From: Blastocatellia bacterium
GTDB taxonomy: Bacteria; Acidobacteriota; Blastocatellia; UBA7656; JADIYM01
Assembly: GCA_016705245.1 (NCBI GenBank)
Contig: JADIYM010000001.1
Span: 1-64,000, forward strand
Direction of reading: 5' to 3'
Length of the DNA: 64,000 nt
Position 1 is the first letter of the stretch, and each line of letters starts with the position of its first letter. The notes below the pieces were generated by a model. That model was not told the DNA's origin. It was given only the letters and a program-made list of their open reading frames with translations, and made no database searches. A program made the position numbers and the translations under genes. Below are positions 1 to 8,938 of this stretch, piece by piece.

Positions 1-411
1 GCGCAGGAGCTCGAGGTTCTCCCACCGGTTCTTGTCAGACTCCCCGGAACCCGGGCACTTCACGTCCATGATCCGGATCACGCGCGGGTCGAGGACTTCC
101 GGGCCGATGTCGCGGTGGCCTCCGGTCTCGATCAGGACCGTGCGGCCCGCGTCGCACATTCGCCGGGCAAGCTCATCGATGTCGCGCTGGAGCATCGGTT
201 CGCCGCCCGTGATCTCGACGATTCCCGGCCCCAGTCGCTCGACCTCGGCGAGGATCGCCTCGACCGACATCTCGACGCCTCCCGTGAACGTGAACGCCGA
301 GTCGCACCACGTACAGCGCAGGTCGCACCGATTCGTCCGGACGAAGATGCACGGCATGCCGGCCCACGTCGACTCGCCCTGAATGGACTTGTAGATTTCC
401 GTGATTCGCAT
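1..411 (-). CDS. queE: 7-carboxy-7-deazaguanine synthase (QueE), 3' end beyond the window
   Basis: This is the N-terminal ~137 residues of a radical-SAM enzyme; the rest lies beyond base 1. QueE converts 6-carboxy-tetrahydropterin to 7-carboxy-7-deazaguanine in queuosine/7-deazaguanine synthesis. The protein starts MRITEIYKSIQGES, typical of QueE, followed by a CDLRCTWC cluster (CX3CX2C) that would hold the 4Fe-4S centre, then EITGGEP, the usual SAM-binding glycine motif. The ATG at 409-411 is the only sensible start because the SIQGE motif sits a few residues after it. It follows the nitroreductase by 22 bases on the same strand, so co-transcription is likely. No other queuosine gene is visible. 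Confidence 0.9.
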   Translation of the reverse strand, partial: MRITEIYKSIQGESTWAGMPCIFVRTNRCDLRCTWCDSAFTFTGGVEMSVEAILAEVERLGPGIVEITGGEPMLQRDIDELARRMCDAGRTVLIETGGHRDIGPEVLDPRVIRIMDVKCPGSGESDKNRWENLELLR

Positions 412-433
412 CTGAGCCCGGATCGAAGGGCGA

Positions 434-1129
434 CTAACGCAGGCGATCCACGAACACGGTGTGCTCGCGCGGCAGCCGCCCCGGGTCACCGAGCCCGCCC
501 GCGCCGAAACCCACCGAAACCACCGTCGCGATGGCGATCGACGGATCGTCGCCCGCTCCAATGACCTTCTTCACCTCGTCCTCGACCCAGCCGTTCATCG
601 GCGCCGAGTCCAGTCCAATGCTGGCCGCCGCAAGCATGAGGCACATCGCCGCGAGCATTGCATCCTTGACGGCGTACTCGCGCTGCTTCGCCGCACCCAG
701 CGCCTCCTGCGACGCCGGAATTGCGTTCGTGTAGTACTCGATGACACGGTCTGGCCAGGCGCCGCGCTTCCGAGCCTCGGCAAAAATCGGCTCGAGGTGC
801 TGGGCCGACCACGCCTTGGCGTCGGCCGCGAAAACGAACGAGACGGGCGCCGTCGTGATCTGCGGCTGGTTGTATGCGGCCGCGGCGAGAGCGGCCTTCT
901 GAGCCGGATCCTGGACGACGACAATTCGCCAATCCTGGATGTTGAACGACGACGGCGCCGCCGTCGTCAGCTCGATGAGCGTATCGAGCGCCCCCGGCGG
1001 CAGTGGATCCGGCTTGAACTGTTTCGTCGCCCGTCTCGCGCGGATAGCGCTCGGCACGTCTGCCGGTCGCGAAATGCTGCCGCCGATCTCGGCGACCGAC
1101 TTCCATCCCGTTTCCTGATGATCACCCAT
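434..1129 (-). CDS. Nitroreductase family protein
   Basis: A 231-residue FMN-dependent nitroreductase-fold protein. The N-terminal half has the family pattern AIRARRATKQF, followed by APSSFNIQDWRIVVVQD; in this family the Arg-Arg and Ser/Asn-Gln-W segments bind FMN phosphate and ring. The C-terminal half has the usual AAMCLMLAAASIGLDSAPMNGW helix and a GDPGRLPRE tail. Such enzymes reduce nitro groups, quinones or enals with NAD(P)H; the substrate cannot be told from sequence. It lies 38 bases after cheB and 22 bases before queE on the same strand. That may be transcriptional read-through rather than a functional link to chemosensing. Confidence 0.88.
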   Translation of the reverse strand: MGDHQETGWKSVAEIGGSISRPADVPSAIRARRATKQFKPDPLPPGALDTLIELTTAAPSSFNIQDWRIVVVQDPAQKAALAAAAYNQPQITTAPVSFVFAADAKAWSAQHLEPIFAEARKRGAWPDRVIEYYTNAIPASQEALGAAKQREYAVKDAMLAAMCLMLAAASIGLDSAPMNGWVEDEVKKVIGAGDDPSIAIATVVSVGFGAGGLGDPGRLPREHTVFVDRLR

Positions 1130-1167
1130 CGTTCGTCCCTCGTCTCCGTTCGGTTATGTTCGGCCTG

Positions 1168-2232
1168 CTATCGGCCTCGGGAACCACTCACGAGCGCTGC
1201 CAGCGCTTCGGGAATCTCCGACAGTGGCAGTTCGATATCCGTTCCCCCGGTGGCCGTGGCGGCCCTCGGCATCCCATAGATCAATGCCGTGTCGCTCGAT
1301 TCCGCAAGAACGTACCCGCCCCGGCGACGGATGTCGACCGATCCGTGACTGCCGTCATCGCCCATTCCCGTCAGCACGACGCCGACCGCCGCGTCGCCAT
1401 AGACTTCGGCCACCGACGCAAAGAGGCTATCGGCGGACGGCGCGTAAACGTCGTCCGCCCCGCGAGGTTCGACAGAAATCCTCGGAACGGAATCGTGACT
1501 CCGAACCGTGGTTCGCATGCCTCCCGGAGCGACGTACATCGTCCCTGGAAGCAACAGGTCGCCATCGGCCGCCTCGACGGCGTCGTAGCGTCCCTGTCGC
1601 GCGAGGCGCTCGGCGAAGAGCCGCGTAAAGCCCGACGGCATGTGCTGGGCGACGACGATCGGGACCGACACGTCGTCCGACAGTCCGTGCGCGATCCGCT
1701 GCAGGGCCGCCGGACCACCCGTCGACGCCGCGATCGCAATGATGCCGACTCGCGAGCGAGCTACCGGCGGCTTTGCCCTCCGCCTGTCCGCTGATGGCGG
1801 CCGCCCTCCATCGACTCGAGCGAGCGACGCCGCACGCACACTCTGGAGAATCTGCGACTCAACGAGCGCAAGCGCACCGGGACCGGGCGCCGGCTTCGCG
1901 ACGAAGTCCACCGCTCCGAGATCGAGCGCCCGAAACACCGATTCGCGGTCCGACATCGAGCTGCACACGACGATCGGCAGCGGTGCCGTGGCCATCGCCC
2001 ACCGGAGAACCGCGAATCCGTCCACGCCCGGCATCTGCAGGTCGAGCACGGCGACGTCGGGTCGTTCGTGTGCGATCAGGCGGATGGCGTCTTCACCGTC
2101 GGCAGCCACCCCGATTACGTCGAAGTTCTCGAGGCGTCGAAAAAGCCGTGCGATTCGCTGCCGGTAATACGGCGAATCGTCGACGATCGCGATGCGAATC
2201 GCCGTCGTGCGAGACTGAATACCGCCACTCAT
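1168..2232 (-). CDS. cheB: Chemotaxis-type response regulator / protein-glutamate methylesterase CheB
   Basis: A 354-residue two-domain protein. The N-terminal receiver (about residues 12-125) has the acidic pair at IVDDS, a phospho-acceptor Asp in VLDLQMPG and the conserved Lys in FVAKP. The C-terminal methylesterase domain (about 165-350) carries the three catalytic segments: AASTGGP (Ser), VAQHMP (His) and LTGMGDDG (Asp). CheB removes methyl groups from receptor glutamates, opposing CheR. The start at 2232 is set by an ATGA overlap with the cheR stop; a longer in-frame extension upstream only reads cheR out of frame. It is the last che gene of the operon. No receptor (MCP) gene is in the window. 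Confidence 0.93.
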   Translation of the reverse strand: MSGGIQSRTTAIRIAIVDDSPYYRQRIARLFRRLENFDVIGVAADGEDAIRLIAHERPDVAVLDLQMPGVDGFAVLRWAMATAPLPIVVCSSMSDRESVFRALDLGAVDFVAKPAPGPGALALVESQILQSVRAASLARVDGGRPPSADRRRAKPPVARSRVGIIAIAASTGGPAALQRIAHGLSDDVSVPIVVAQHMPSGFTRLFAERLARQGRYDAVEAADGDLLLPGTMYVAPGGMRTTVRSHDSVPRISVEPRGADDVYAPSADSLFASVAEVYGDAAVGVVLTGMGDDGSHGSVDIRRRGGYVLAESSDTALIYGMPRAATATGGTDIELPLSEIPEALAALVSGSRGR

Positions 2233-3113
2233 CGCCGGTACACCAGGTCTCGACCGAGATGGACGGGCCGGAACGGCGTCCGCATCGAAAGCAGCGACTC
2301 CGCGTGCCCGAGCAGAAGCCAGCCGCCCGCTAGCATGGAGTCGTGAAAGACCTCGACGGCCCGTCGACGGGCTGCTTCGCCGAAGTAGAGCAGGACGTTT
2401 CGGCACAGGATCACGTCGAACGGCTCCGATCCCTGGGGCGGGCCGTCGAGCAGATTGCGCCGCTCGACGCTTACGGACCGGCGCACCGTCTCGTCGAGCC
2501 GCCACGCGTTCGGAGCGTCGCACGTGAAGTATCGCGCACGCTGCTCGTCCGTCACCGCGCGAAGCGCCCCATCCCGGTACATCCCGGCCCGGGCGGCTTC
2601 GACGGCCGACGCGACGAGGTCCGTGCCGACTATCTGCACATCCCAGCCGGCGACCTCCGGCCTCGATGCGACGTACATGGCGATGGAGTACGGCTCTTCC
2701 CCGCTCGCACAACCGGCGCTCCAGATCCTCACCCGACGCGATTCGGCGTTCTTGAGTGCGACCTCCGGAATCACGTTGTCGCGCAGCGCTTCGAGCTGTG
2801 CCCGTTCGCGACAGAAGTAGGTCTCGCGAATCGTCACCGCCTCCAGCAACCGCTCGAGCTCGGCTTCCGCATCCTCGCCAAAGAGCAGTGACCGGTAGTA
2901 GGACGCGAAGTCATCGAGTCGCAGGGCCCGAAGGCGCGGCAGCAGGCGACGCTCGACGATGTAGCGCGAGTTTTCGTCAAAGTCGATTCCACTCGCGTCC
3001 GCGATCAGGTCGCGGAGGCCCAGAAACGTCTCGGCGTCGAGACGTGGACCGGTCGCGCCCTCGCGCGATCGGGCAAGCGCCGCACGCAGCGCATCGATGC
3101 GGTCTCCGCTCAT
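2229..3113 (-). CDS. cheR: CheR-type protein-glutamate O-methyltransferase
   Basis: A 294-residue SAM-dependent methyltransferase that would methylate chemoreceptor glutamates. The N-terminal helical CheR domain is followed by VTIRETYFCRE, the counterpart of the family's T-x-N/R-E-T-x-F motif, which positions substrate and SAM. The SAM-binding motif IWSAGCASGEEPYSIAM and the motif VILCRNVLLYF are intact. No TPR domain is attached at the C-terminus. It overlaps cheB by 4 bases downstream and the HEAT-repeat gene by 4 bases upstream, so the three are almost certainly translationally coupled. Without an MCP in the window, the methylated partner is unknown. Confidence 0.93.
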   Translation of the reverse strand: MSGDRIDALRAALARSREGATGPRLDAETFLGLRDLIADASGIDFDENSRYIVERRLLPRLRALRLDDFASYYRSLLFGEDAEAELERLLEAVTIRETYFCRERAQLEALRDNVIPEVALKNAESRRVRIWSAGCASGEEPYSIAMYVASRPEVAGWDVQIVGTDLVASAVEAARAGMYRDGALRAVTDEQRARYFTCDAPNAWRLDETVRRSVSVERRNLLDGPPQGSEPFDVILCRNVLLYFGEAARRRAVEVFHDSMLAGGWLLLGHAESLLSMRTPFRPVHLGRDLVYRR

Positions 3114-5332
3114 CGACCTTCCAGAAGTCCGAGGGCGTCGATGACCGCTGCCGCCCTTGGCGGCGCATCGTCGTCGTGAAACTGCCGAAGCCTGTCCGGG
3201 TGCCGCCTGGCCACGATCTCGAGCGCCCGCACGGCATACGGGGCGAGCTCCGGCGTCCTCATGGCCGGGCCGATGCGTGCGAGTGCCTCATCCGGCGTCT
3301 CGACGGCGAGAGCCGCGAGCGCCTCGCCGCGGACAGCCTCCGACGGATCCCAGTCCGCCATTTCCGCCAGTCGGTCGTCGCAGGTCGCATCGCCGAGATC
3401 GCCTGCAAGCCTTGCCGCGGCGTGACGCACTGCGTGATGGGGATCGCTGAGCGCGAATCCGACAACCTCGCGAGCATCCGAGTGCCCGTGAAGCGCGGCC
3501 ACGGCGGCGCGACGCACCTCGAAGTCCGAATCGCTGCGCGCCGCGTCGCGGACTCGGGCGCGTGCTGGCGCGTCGAGCAGGCGCGCGAGACATTCAATCG
3601 AGATGCATCGCAGCAGTGCGCGATCGGATCTCGATGCGCCCAGAAGTCCCGCAACACTGATCCCGTCCGGACGGCCCGCAAGCGCGACGAGCGCGTCGGC
3701 CGCCACCAGGCCGTGCCAGTCTCCGGTCGCCCGGCGGAGCAACTCGGTCGAGGCGGCATCCTCGAAGCGAGACAACGCCGCAACGGCGGCGCGCCGGACC
3801 AGCGGCTCTTCATCGGCCATCGCTCCCTGAAGCGCCTCGAGTGATGCGGATGCGTCCCAGGCCGCGGCGATCTCGACGGCGCGCTGACGGATGAACGGGT
3901 CCTTGTCCTCGAGCGCCCCCGCGATGACCGCGCGTGATGCACTGGTCGCACCGCACACCGATGCGACGAGCTCGGCACCGGCGAGCCGGGTCGCCACGCT
4001 CGAGGACGACAGGAGGTCCGAGCCTGCCTCGAGGACGGTCTCGCAGCCGGCGCCCGCTGCGCGCGCGACGCGTGATGCCAGCCGCGCAAGGGGCACGGTT
4101 GCTTCGGGTTGTGCCGTTCGTACCGCCGAGACGAGGCGCGCGACGACGTCCGAGGATCGCCCGGCTTCGAGCGCGTCGCCGGGGCGAAACCGGTCGACCA
4201 CTTCGTTCGCCAGTTCAGTGGCCGAGCGAATTGTGTCGCCGTCAGTCGACGACAGGAGGGTGACGAGCAGCGCCGCCGCCTCGATCGGCGCCGTCGCGAC
4301 GAGGGCGCGGACGAGCTCTTCACGGACCGGTGACGACAGGCGATCGGCAAAGCGCTGGACGTGCGTCGCGATCTCAGCATCTTCGAGCAGCGATTCGAGA
4401 CCCGCAGCGGCCGAAGCCTGAGTGAGCGGACGCCCGAGCGCAACGAGGAGGACCGGAAGCGCGCGAACGTCTCCGGTCCAGCCGAGTGTCTCGAGCGCCG
4501 ACTCGGATCGCCACGAGCCGGCCTGGGCCAACTCCGCGAGCTCATCGAATCGCTCCGGTTGGTAGGCGGCGCGGAACGCCGCGACCGCGGCGGCCCGGGC
4601 GGCGGCCGCGAGCGCCGGCGTCGACGGTTCGGACGCGATGCGCGTCAGTGCCTCGAGAACATCAGCACGCAGGGGCGTATTTGAGAAGAGTTCCGTCGCG
4701 AGCGCTTTCGCCGCGCCGGGATCGCCGATGCGAACGAGTGCATCGAGGATCGACGCCCGCAGCAGTTCATCGTCGAAGTGCCTCGACAGCGGCCCGACGG
4801 CCGAGGGGTCGCCAAGCACCCCAAGCGATTCGACGGCCGGAAATACCACCCACGCGTCCTCGCCGCCGAGGATGTCGAGGAGGGGCCTGACCGCGTCACG
4901 CCGGCTCGTGCGCCCGAGCCCGATCACCGCCGCCGTCGCGATGTTCGCGTCAGCGCCGCGCGCGAGCGCCGTCAATGCCAGCACCGCTTCCTCTCGACCT
5001 GTCTCACCGACGACCGGCGCAAGCATGACGCGCACGTCGTCGACACCCGTCTCGAGCTCGGCGAGGAGCAGCGATGTGATCCGTGGCGCGAATCGGGACA
5101 GGGCCTCGAGCGCTGCACTCCGCAGCCCGGCGTTGTCGTCTGATGCGACGCCGTCGAGAAGGTATCGGACGATCGGCCGCAGCTCGTCGTCCGGCGTCGC
5201 GGCGGCACGCTCGACGAACGCGTCGGCCGCGGCGCGACGAATCTGCCAGTCGTCGTGCTCGAGCCATCCGGCAAGCTCGTCGAGGGGTCCCTGGCTGCCG
5301 AGCGCTTCGATGCGCTTCAGGAGGTCGTTCAT
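3110..5332 (-). CDS. HEAT-repeat scaffold protein embedded in the che operon
   Basis: A 740-residue protein made almost wholly of HEAT/PBS-lyase-type helical repeats of about 30-32 residues. Recurrent patterns such as DDWQIRRAAADAFVERA, DPFIRQRAVEIAAAWD, EEPLVRRAAVAALSRF and DPHHAVRHAAARLAGDL show the D-P-x-V-R-x-A-A-x-A-L signature. No signal peptide, membrane segment or enzymatic motif is visible, so a cytoplasmic protein-binding scaffold is likely. It lies between cheW and cheR and overlaps cheR by 4 bases, which argues strongly for a role in this chemosensory complex. It might act as an adaptor, or stand in for the missing receptor. It is far longer than a typical chemotaxis accessory protein. 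The function is inferred only from context. Confidence 0.85.
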   Translation of the reverse strand: MNDLLKRIEALGSQGPLDELAGWLEHDDWQIRRAAADAFVERAAATPDDELRPIVRYLLDGVASDDNAGLRSAALEALSRFAPRITSLLLAELETGVDDVRVMLAPVVGETGREEAVLALTALARGADANIATAAVIGLGRTSRRDAVRPLLDILGGEDAWVVFPAVESLGVLGDPSAVGPLSRHFDDELLRASILDALVRIGDPGAAKALATELFSNTPLRADVLEALTRIASEPSTPALAAAARAAAVAAFRAAYQPERFDELAELAQAGSWRSESALETLGWTGDVRALPVLLVALGRPLTQASAAAGLESLLEDAEIATHVQRFADRLSSPVREELVRALVATAPIEAAALLVTLLSSTDGDTIRSATELANEVVDRFRPGDALEAGRSSDVVARLVSAVRTAQPEATVPLARLASRVARAAGAGCETVLEAGSDLLSSSSVATRLAGAELVASVCGATSASRAVIAGALEDKDPFIRQRAVEIAAAWDASASLEALQGAMADEEPLVRRAAVAALSRFEDAASTELLRRATGDWHGLVAADALVALAGRPDGISVAGLLGASRSDRALLRCISIECLARLLDAPARARVRDAARSDSDFEVRRAAVAALHGHSDAREVVGFALSDPHHAVRHAAARLAGDLGDATCDDRLAEMADWDPSEAVRGEALAALAVETPDEALARIGPAMRTPELAPYAVRALEIVARRHPDRLRQFHDDDAPPRAAAVIDALGLLEGR

Positions 5333-5397
5333 TGGTGTTCCATTGGGAGTGAACTAGGACAAGGGGCGTCGGCGCACCACGATCGCCGGTCGCGAAC

Positions 5398-5853
5398 CTA
5401 TGAGCCAATGAGCGCCGCCGGGTCAACCAGCACGGCGTCTCGATTGCCGATTCTTATTGGAGTCGATCGGCCGTCCGGCGTCGACTGCGCTTCGCCGTGC
5501 GCTCCGGCCGACACGACGCCGATCACTCGATCGGCGAAAATCGCCAGGTTCCGGTCGCACGACAGCGCCAGAAGCCGTCCCCGTCCGGCCGGCGGTTCGG
5601 TGCCCAGACATACCACGAGGCGCATGCTGCCCCGCACCGACGCGATGCCGGCGACCCCGGCGGGAGGATACGGGAGAGGTACGGTCACGCCAGCCTCGAC
5701 GACCGCATCGACGTCGGCGGCGTCTATGGCGAAGAGCTCGCTGCCGCACTCGAACAGCAACATCGAGCGCTCAACTTCGCCGCCAGCCACCTCGTCAGAG
5801 AGGGCGAGAAGCGACTCGAGCGTCACGGAAGATTGGAGTCGAGGGCGCGGCAT
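5398..5853 (-). CDS. cheW: CheW-like coupling protein
   Basis: A 151-residue single CheW domain, the adaptor that links CheA to receptors. Visible family features are LLFECGSELFAIDAADVDAVV, the PLPYPPAGVAGIASVRGSM stretch (cf. P-x-x-x-x-G-x-x-N-x-R-G in classical CheW) and a C-terminal DPAALIG. The first about 20 residues precede the domain. The start at 5853 is the first ATG after the cheA stop (29 bases away); no strong ribosome-binding site is seen, so translational coupling to cheA is possible. In the che operon it sits between cheA and the HEAT-repeat gene. Confidence 0.88.
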   Translation of the reverse strand: MPRPRLQSSVTLESLLALSDEVAGGEVERSMLLFECGSELFAIDAADVDAVVEAGVTVPLPYPPAGVAGIASVRGSMRLVVCLGTEPPAGRGRLLALSCDRNLAIFADRVIGVVSAGAHGEAQSTPDGRSTPIRIGNRDAVLVDPAALIGS

Positions 5854-5882
5854 GATGAATTTCGTCCGGTCGCGGTTCGCGC

Positions 5883-7844
5883 TCAGCGCGCGGCGAGGGC
5901 TTCCTCCCCGATTAGCGACGGCAGGTCGATGAGAAGCGCGATGCGATCGTCTTCGAGATCGATCGCGCCGCCGACACCGCGCAGCGACGGCGCGTACCGG
6001 CCGAGGGACTTGACGATCACGTCCCGTTCGCCGAGAAAGCGATCGACCGCGATGACCGCCTGTGTAGAGCCGTTGCGGGCAATGAGACACGGAACACGGC
6101 CCTCGCGACGCCAGGGATCGCCGCCGGCGCGCACGAGATCGACGAGCTCGTGATAGGCCAGCTCGGCGTCGCGCCACCGCACTCGCCGCCGGCCATCGCG
6201 GCTCTCGGGCTCTACGAGACCAAGCTCGACAAGTTGATTGACGTCGACGGCGTAAGTCCATCCTCCAGCCTCGACGAGAAACGCCGATAGAACGACGAGA
6301 GTGGTCGGCAGCTCGAGCGTGAAGATCGTGCCCCGGCCGGTCTCGGTCTCAACGCGAATCTCGCCGCCGAGCTCGGCGACGACCGCGGCCACCGCGTCGA
6401 GCCCGACGCCACGTCCGGAGATGCCGCTCACGCCCGCGGCCGTCGACACTCCGGGCGAAAAAATCATGTCGAGGGGCCGCCTGGAGCCCGCAGCCGTTGT
6501 GACAACTCCGCGGGCCTCGGCCGCGCGGCGCACGGCCTCGCTGTCGATCCCCCGGCCGTCGTCGGCGACCGTCAGCGCAACGCGGTTGCCGCTTGATTCG
6601 GCAGCGACGCGAATGCTGCCGGCGGGCGCCTTGCCGGCCGCGGTGCGTTCGGAAGCCGGTTCGATCCCGTGATCGACGGCATTGCCCAGCAGATGGGCGA
6701 GCGGTTCGGCGAGCCGGTCGACGATGGTTTTGTCGAGGCGCACGTCCTCGCCTTGCGAGTCGAACTCGACGGAGCGGCCGAGCTGGCCGGCAAGCTTGTC
6801 GACGAGTCGGCGCGCCCGAACGAGCGTCGGTCCGAGGGGGACGAGCCTCGCATCGACGAGCCGCTCCTGCCACTGGCCGAATGCACGCTCGATCGAACGT
6901 TGCTGTTGTCGCAATTCAAATTGTTCGCGCGGACTGAGCGACAGGTGGCGGGCCATCGAGGCGCACGTGGCGCCGAGGCCGGCAACCTGAATGGCAAGGT
7001 CGTCGGCGAGTCGGGCGAGCTCGTCGAAGACACCCATGTCCACGCGAATCGAAGACGACGCTACCGGCATGGCCGTGTCGATCGGCACCGCCTCGGCGGC
7101 CGGATATCGACTCAGAAGCTCGAGCTCACCGCCGGGCTCCACGACGAGACCGGCCAGGTCCTCGGTCGTCGCATCACTTGCGAACAGTATCCGGAACGCG
7201 ATCTTCATCGGGTCGTCGGCCGACACTCCGGGCAAGGTGCCGATGATCTCGGACTCGGCGGCGAGCCGCTCGTTGAGCGAGCGAAAGCCCTGATCGAAAG
7301 ACACGAGATCGAACGCGACGCGCAGCTCGTAGAGCGGCCGGCGGGCGCGGATGTTCTCTCGAAGACGATGCTCTTCGTACTCGGTCAGTGTGGCGAGCAC
7401 CCTCGGGTCGATCGCAACGAGATCGTCGGCCGCGTCCTCGAGCTCCGGCACGCTGGTGCCTCGAACGGTGGCGAGTTCCTCGACTACGCGATCACCGGCA
7501 CGATCCGCCGAAGCACCGGAAGCAACCGCTCGAACGAGCGCTCCGAGCTCGTCGGCTACGCGGCCGAGACCGTTGACGAGCGACCGGTCCAGGCGAATCC
7601 GGCCCATGCGTACGTCATCGAGCACGTCCTCGAAAGCGTGAGCCGCGTGATGGACGGAGGGGACGTTTGCCATGCCGGCCAGCCCCTTGAGCGTGTGGAC
7701 GGTCCGGAAGATGCCGTTGACGAGGGCCGGGCTTGGCCGACCGTTCTCGATCGCGCGCCCGAGCAGATCAACGTCGGCCAGGAGCGTCTCGACGAGCTCC
7801 TCGGCCTCCGCGTTGAAATGCTTCAGTAGCTGTCGCTCGTCCAT
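5883..7844 (-). CDS. cheA: Chemotaxis-type histidine kinase CheA
   Basis: A 653-residue CheA. The N-terminal Hpt domain has the phospho-acceptor His50 in RTVHTLKGLAGM. It is followed by a degenerate region in place of a clear CheY-binding P2, a dimerisation segment, and the HATPase domain with N-box LLGNAVDHGIE, G1 box DDGRGID, and G2 box GRGVGLDAV. A C-terminal CheW-like P5 domain ends in ALLIDLPSLIG. It would phosphorylate the CheY encoded 33 bases upstream and the CheB of the same operon. The protein is soluble and relies on receptors or another input for control. Weak conservation of the P2 region suggests a non-flagellar chemosensory class (type IV pili or alternative function), but this is an inference. 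Confidence 0.93.
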   Translation of the reverse strand: MDERQLLKHFNAEAEELVETLLADVDLLGRAIENGRPSPALVNGIFRTVHTLKGLAGMANVPSVHHAAHAFEDVLDDVRMGRIRLDRSLVNGLGRVADELGALVRAVASGASADRAGDRVVEELATVRGTSVPELEDAADDLVAIDPRVLATLTEYEEHRLRENIRARRPLYELRVAFDLVSFDQGFRSLNERLAAESEIIGTLPGVSADDPMKIAFRILFASDATTEDLAGLVVEPGGELELLSRYPAAEAVPIDTAMPVASSSIRVDMGVFDELARLADDLAIQVAGLGATCASMARHLSLSPREQFELRQQQRSIERAFGQWQERLVDARLVPLGPTLVRARRLVDKLAGQLGRSVEFDSQGEDVRLDKTIVDRLAEPLAHLLGNAVDHGIEPASERTAAGKAPAGSIRVAAESSGNRVALTVADDGRGIDSEAVRRAAEARGVVTTAAGSRRPLDMIFSPGVSTAAGVSGISGRGVGLDAVAAVVAELGGEIRVETETGRGTIFTLELPTTLVVLSAFLVEAGGWTYAVDVNQLVELGLVEPESRDGRRRVRWRDAELAYHELVDLVRAGGDPWRREGRVPCLIARNGSTQAVIAVDRFLGERDVIVKSLGRYAPSLRGVGGAIDLEDDRIALLIDLPSLIGEEALAAR

Positions 7845-7877
7845 ACGCGCGTCGCGACCGCGCTCCGACCGGGAGCG

Positions 7878-8246
7878 CTAGATGCCGAGGTGGTGTTTGA
7901 TGACGCGCTGGAGATCCCCGGGAACGAACGGCTTCGTGATGTAGTCGGAGGCTCCGAGTGAGAGACCGCGTTCGCGATCCGCCTCGGTCTTCTCCGTCGA
8001 GATGATGATGATCGGGATCTGCTTGTAGTTCGGGTGGCAGCGCACGAAACTGATGAGCTCGAGGCCCGTCAGACCGGGCATGTTGATGTCGGTCAGGATC
8101 GCATCGAACTGATCCGCCGGCAGGGCCTTGAGCGCCGCGAGACCGTCCTCCGCGTCGACACACTCGATGCCAGGCACCGTCTGCACGATCGAAACGATCA
8201 TTGCCCGAACGGCGGCGGAATCTTCGACGACGAGGACTTTTTTCAT
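7878..8246 (-). CDS. cheY: CheY-like single-domain response regulator
   Basis: A 122-residue stand-alone receiver domain. The acidic pocket is at VVEDS, the phospho-acceptor is Asp53 in ILTDINMPG, the switch Ser/Thr is in IIIISTE, and the conserved Lys is in YITKPF. The lack of an output domain fits a CheY that binds a motor or other partner. It is the first gene of the che operon and lies 33 bases before cheA. The promoter should lie in 8247-8407, upstream of which is a large palindromic repeat. The start ATG at 8246 is supported by the hydrophobic KKVLVVED strand directly after it. Confidence 0.93.
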   Translation of the reverse strand: MKKVLVVEDSAAVRAMIVSIVQTVPGIECVDAEDGLAALKALPADQFDAILTDINMPGLTGLELISFVRCHPNYKQIPIIIISTEKTEADRERGLSLGASDYITKPFVPGDLQRVIKHHLGI

Positions 8247-8407
8247 GGGAGTTCTATGCTACCACCGCAGGAGGAGACTGAAATCTTGTGAAAGTCTTGC
8301 CGGCATCATCTTCATCGGCCGATCCGCTGAATACTTCAGCCGCCTGCCGGAGAGGGAACGCGCCAAGGGGGTGATTTGTTTCACCGGGAGTTGGCGCACC
8401 TCATTCT

Positions 8408-8468
8408 CCCCATTGTGCCTTTGCGCCTTTGCGCGAAATTTCACGCAAAGGCGCAAAGACGCAATGGC
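8408..8468. repeat. Intergenic palindrome, family A (copy 1)
   Basis: Arms at 8419-8433 and 8444-8458 are perfect 15-bp inverted repeats built of the words CTTTGCG and CGCAAAG, with an imperfect outer extension (CCATTG...CAATGG) on both sides. It lies just past the 3' end of nusB and upstream of cheY, so it could serve as a nusB terminator. Seven related copies occur between 20 and 33 kb. Confidence 0.85.
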
Positions 8469-8478
8469 GAAACCGACC

Positions 8479-8904
8479 CTACGCCGTGACCGAGGTCTCG
8501 AGGTCGCGCTTGATCGCGTCGAGGATGCCGTTGATGAACTGTGTCGCCTCGTAGGTCGAGAACCGTCTGGCGATCTCGAGCGCCTCGTTGATGACGACGG
8601 TCTTCGGCGTATCGCCCTCGTGGAGAAACTCGTAGACGGCGAGCCTCAGGATATTGCGGTCGACCACCGCCATCCTCGAGATCCGCCAGTTCTCGGCTCG
8701 CTCCCGAATCCGCTCGTCAATGGGTTCCAGTTCGTCGACCGCACCGGCCACGAGGCGCGACGCGAAGTCGCGCACGTCGTCCGTACAGTCGCCACCCAGC
8801 TCGCTCCAGTACGTGCGCAGCAGCTCCTCGATCGGCTGTTGTGCAATGTCGTATTGAAAGAGCATTTGTAAGGCGCAGATTCGAGCCTTACGACGAGCAC
8901 CCAT
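8479..8904 (-). CDS. nusB: Transcription antitermination / rRNA processing factor NusB
   Basis: A 141-residue all-helical NusB. Family features include the N-terminal RRKARICALQMLFQYD helix, the central RISRMAVVDRNILRLAVYEF stretch, and the C-terminal VINEALEIARRFSTYEATQFINGILD. NusB binds boxA RNA with NusE (S10) in antitermination complexes on rRNA operons. It follows ribH by 23 bases, an arrangement common in bacteria, and the two are likely co-transcribed. The start at 8904 fits the usual position of the RRKAR motif. A family A palindrome starts about 10 bases past its stop. Confidence 0.95.
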   Translation of the reverse strand: MGARRKARICALQMLFQYDIAQQPIEELLRTYWSELGGDCTDDVRDFASRLVAGAVDELEPIDERIRERAENWRISRMAVVDRNILRLAVYEFLHEGDTPKTVVINEALEIARRFSTYEATQFINGILDAIKRDLETSVTA

Positions 8905-8938
8905 AAACTTCAGCTACCTTCAATCCCTAACGCGAGCG

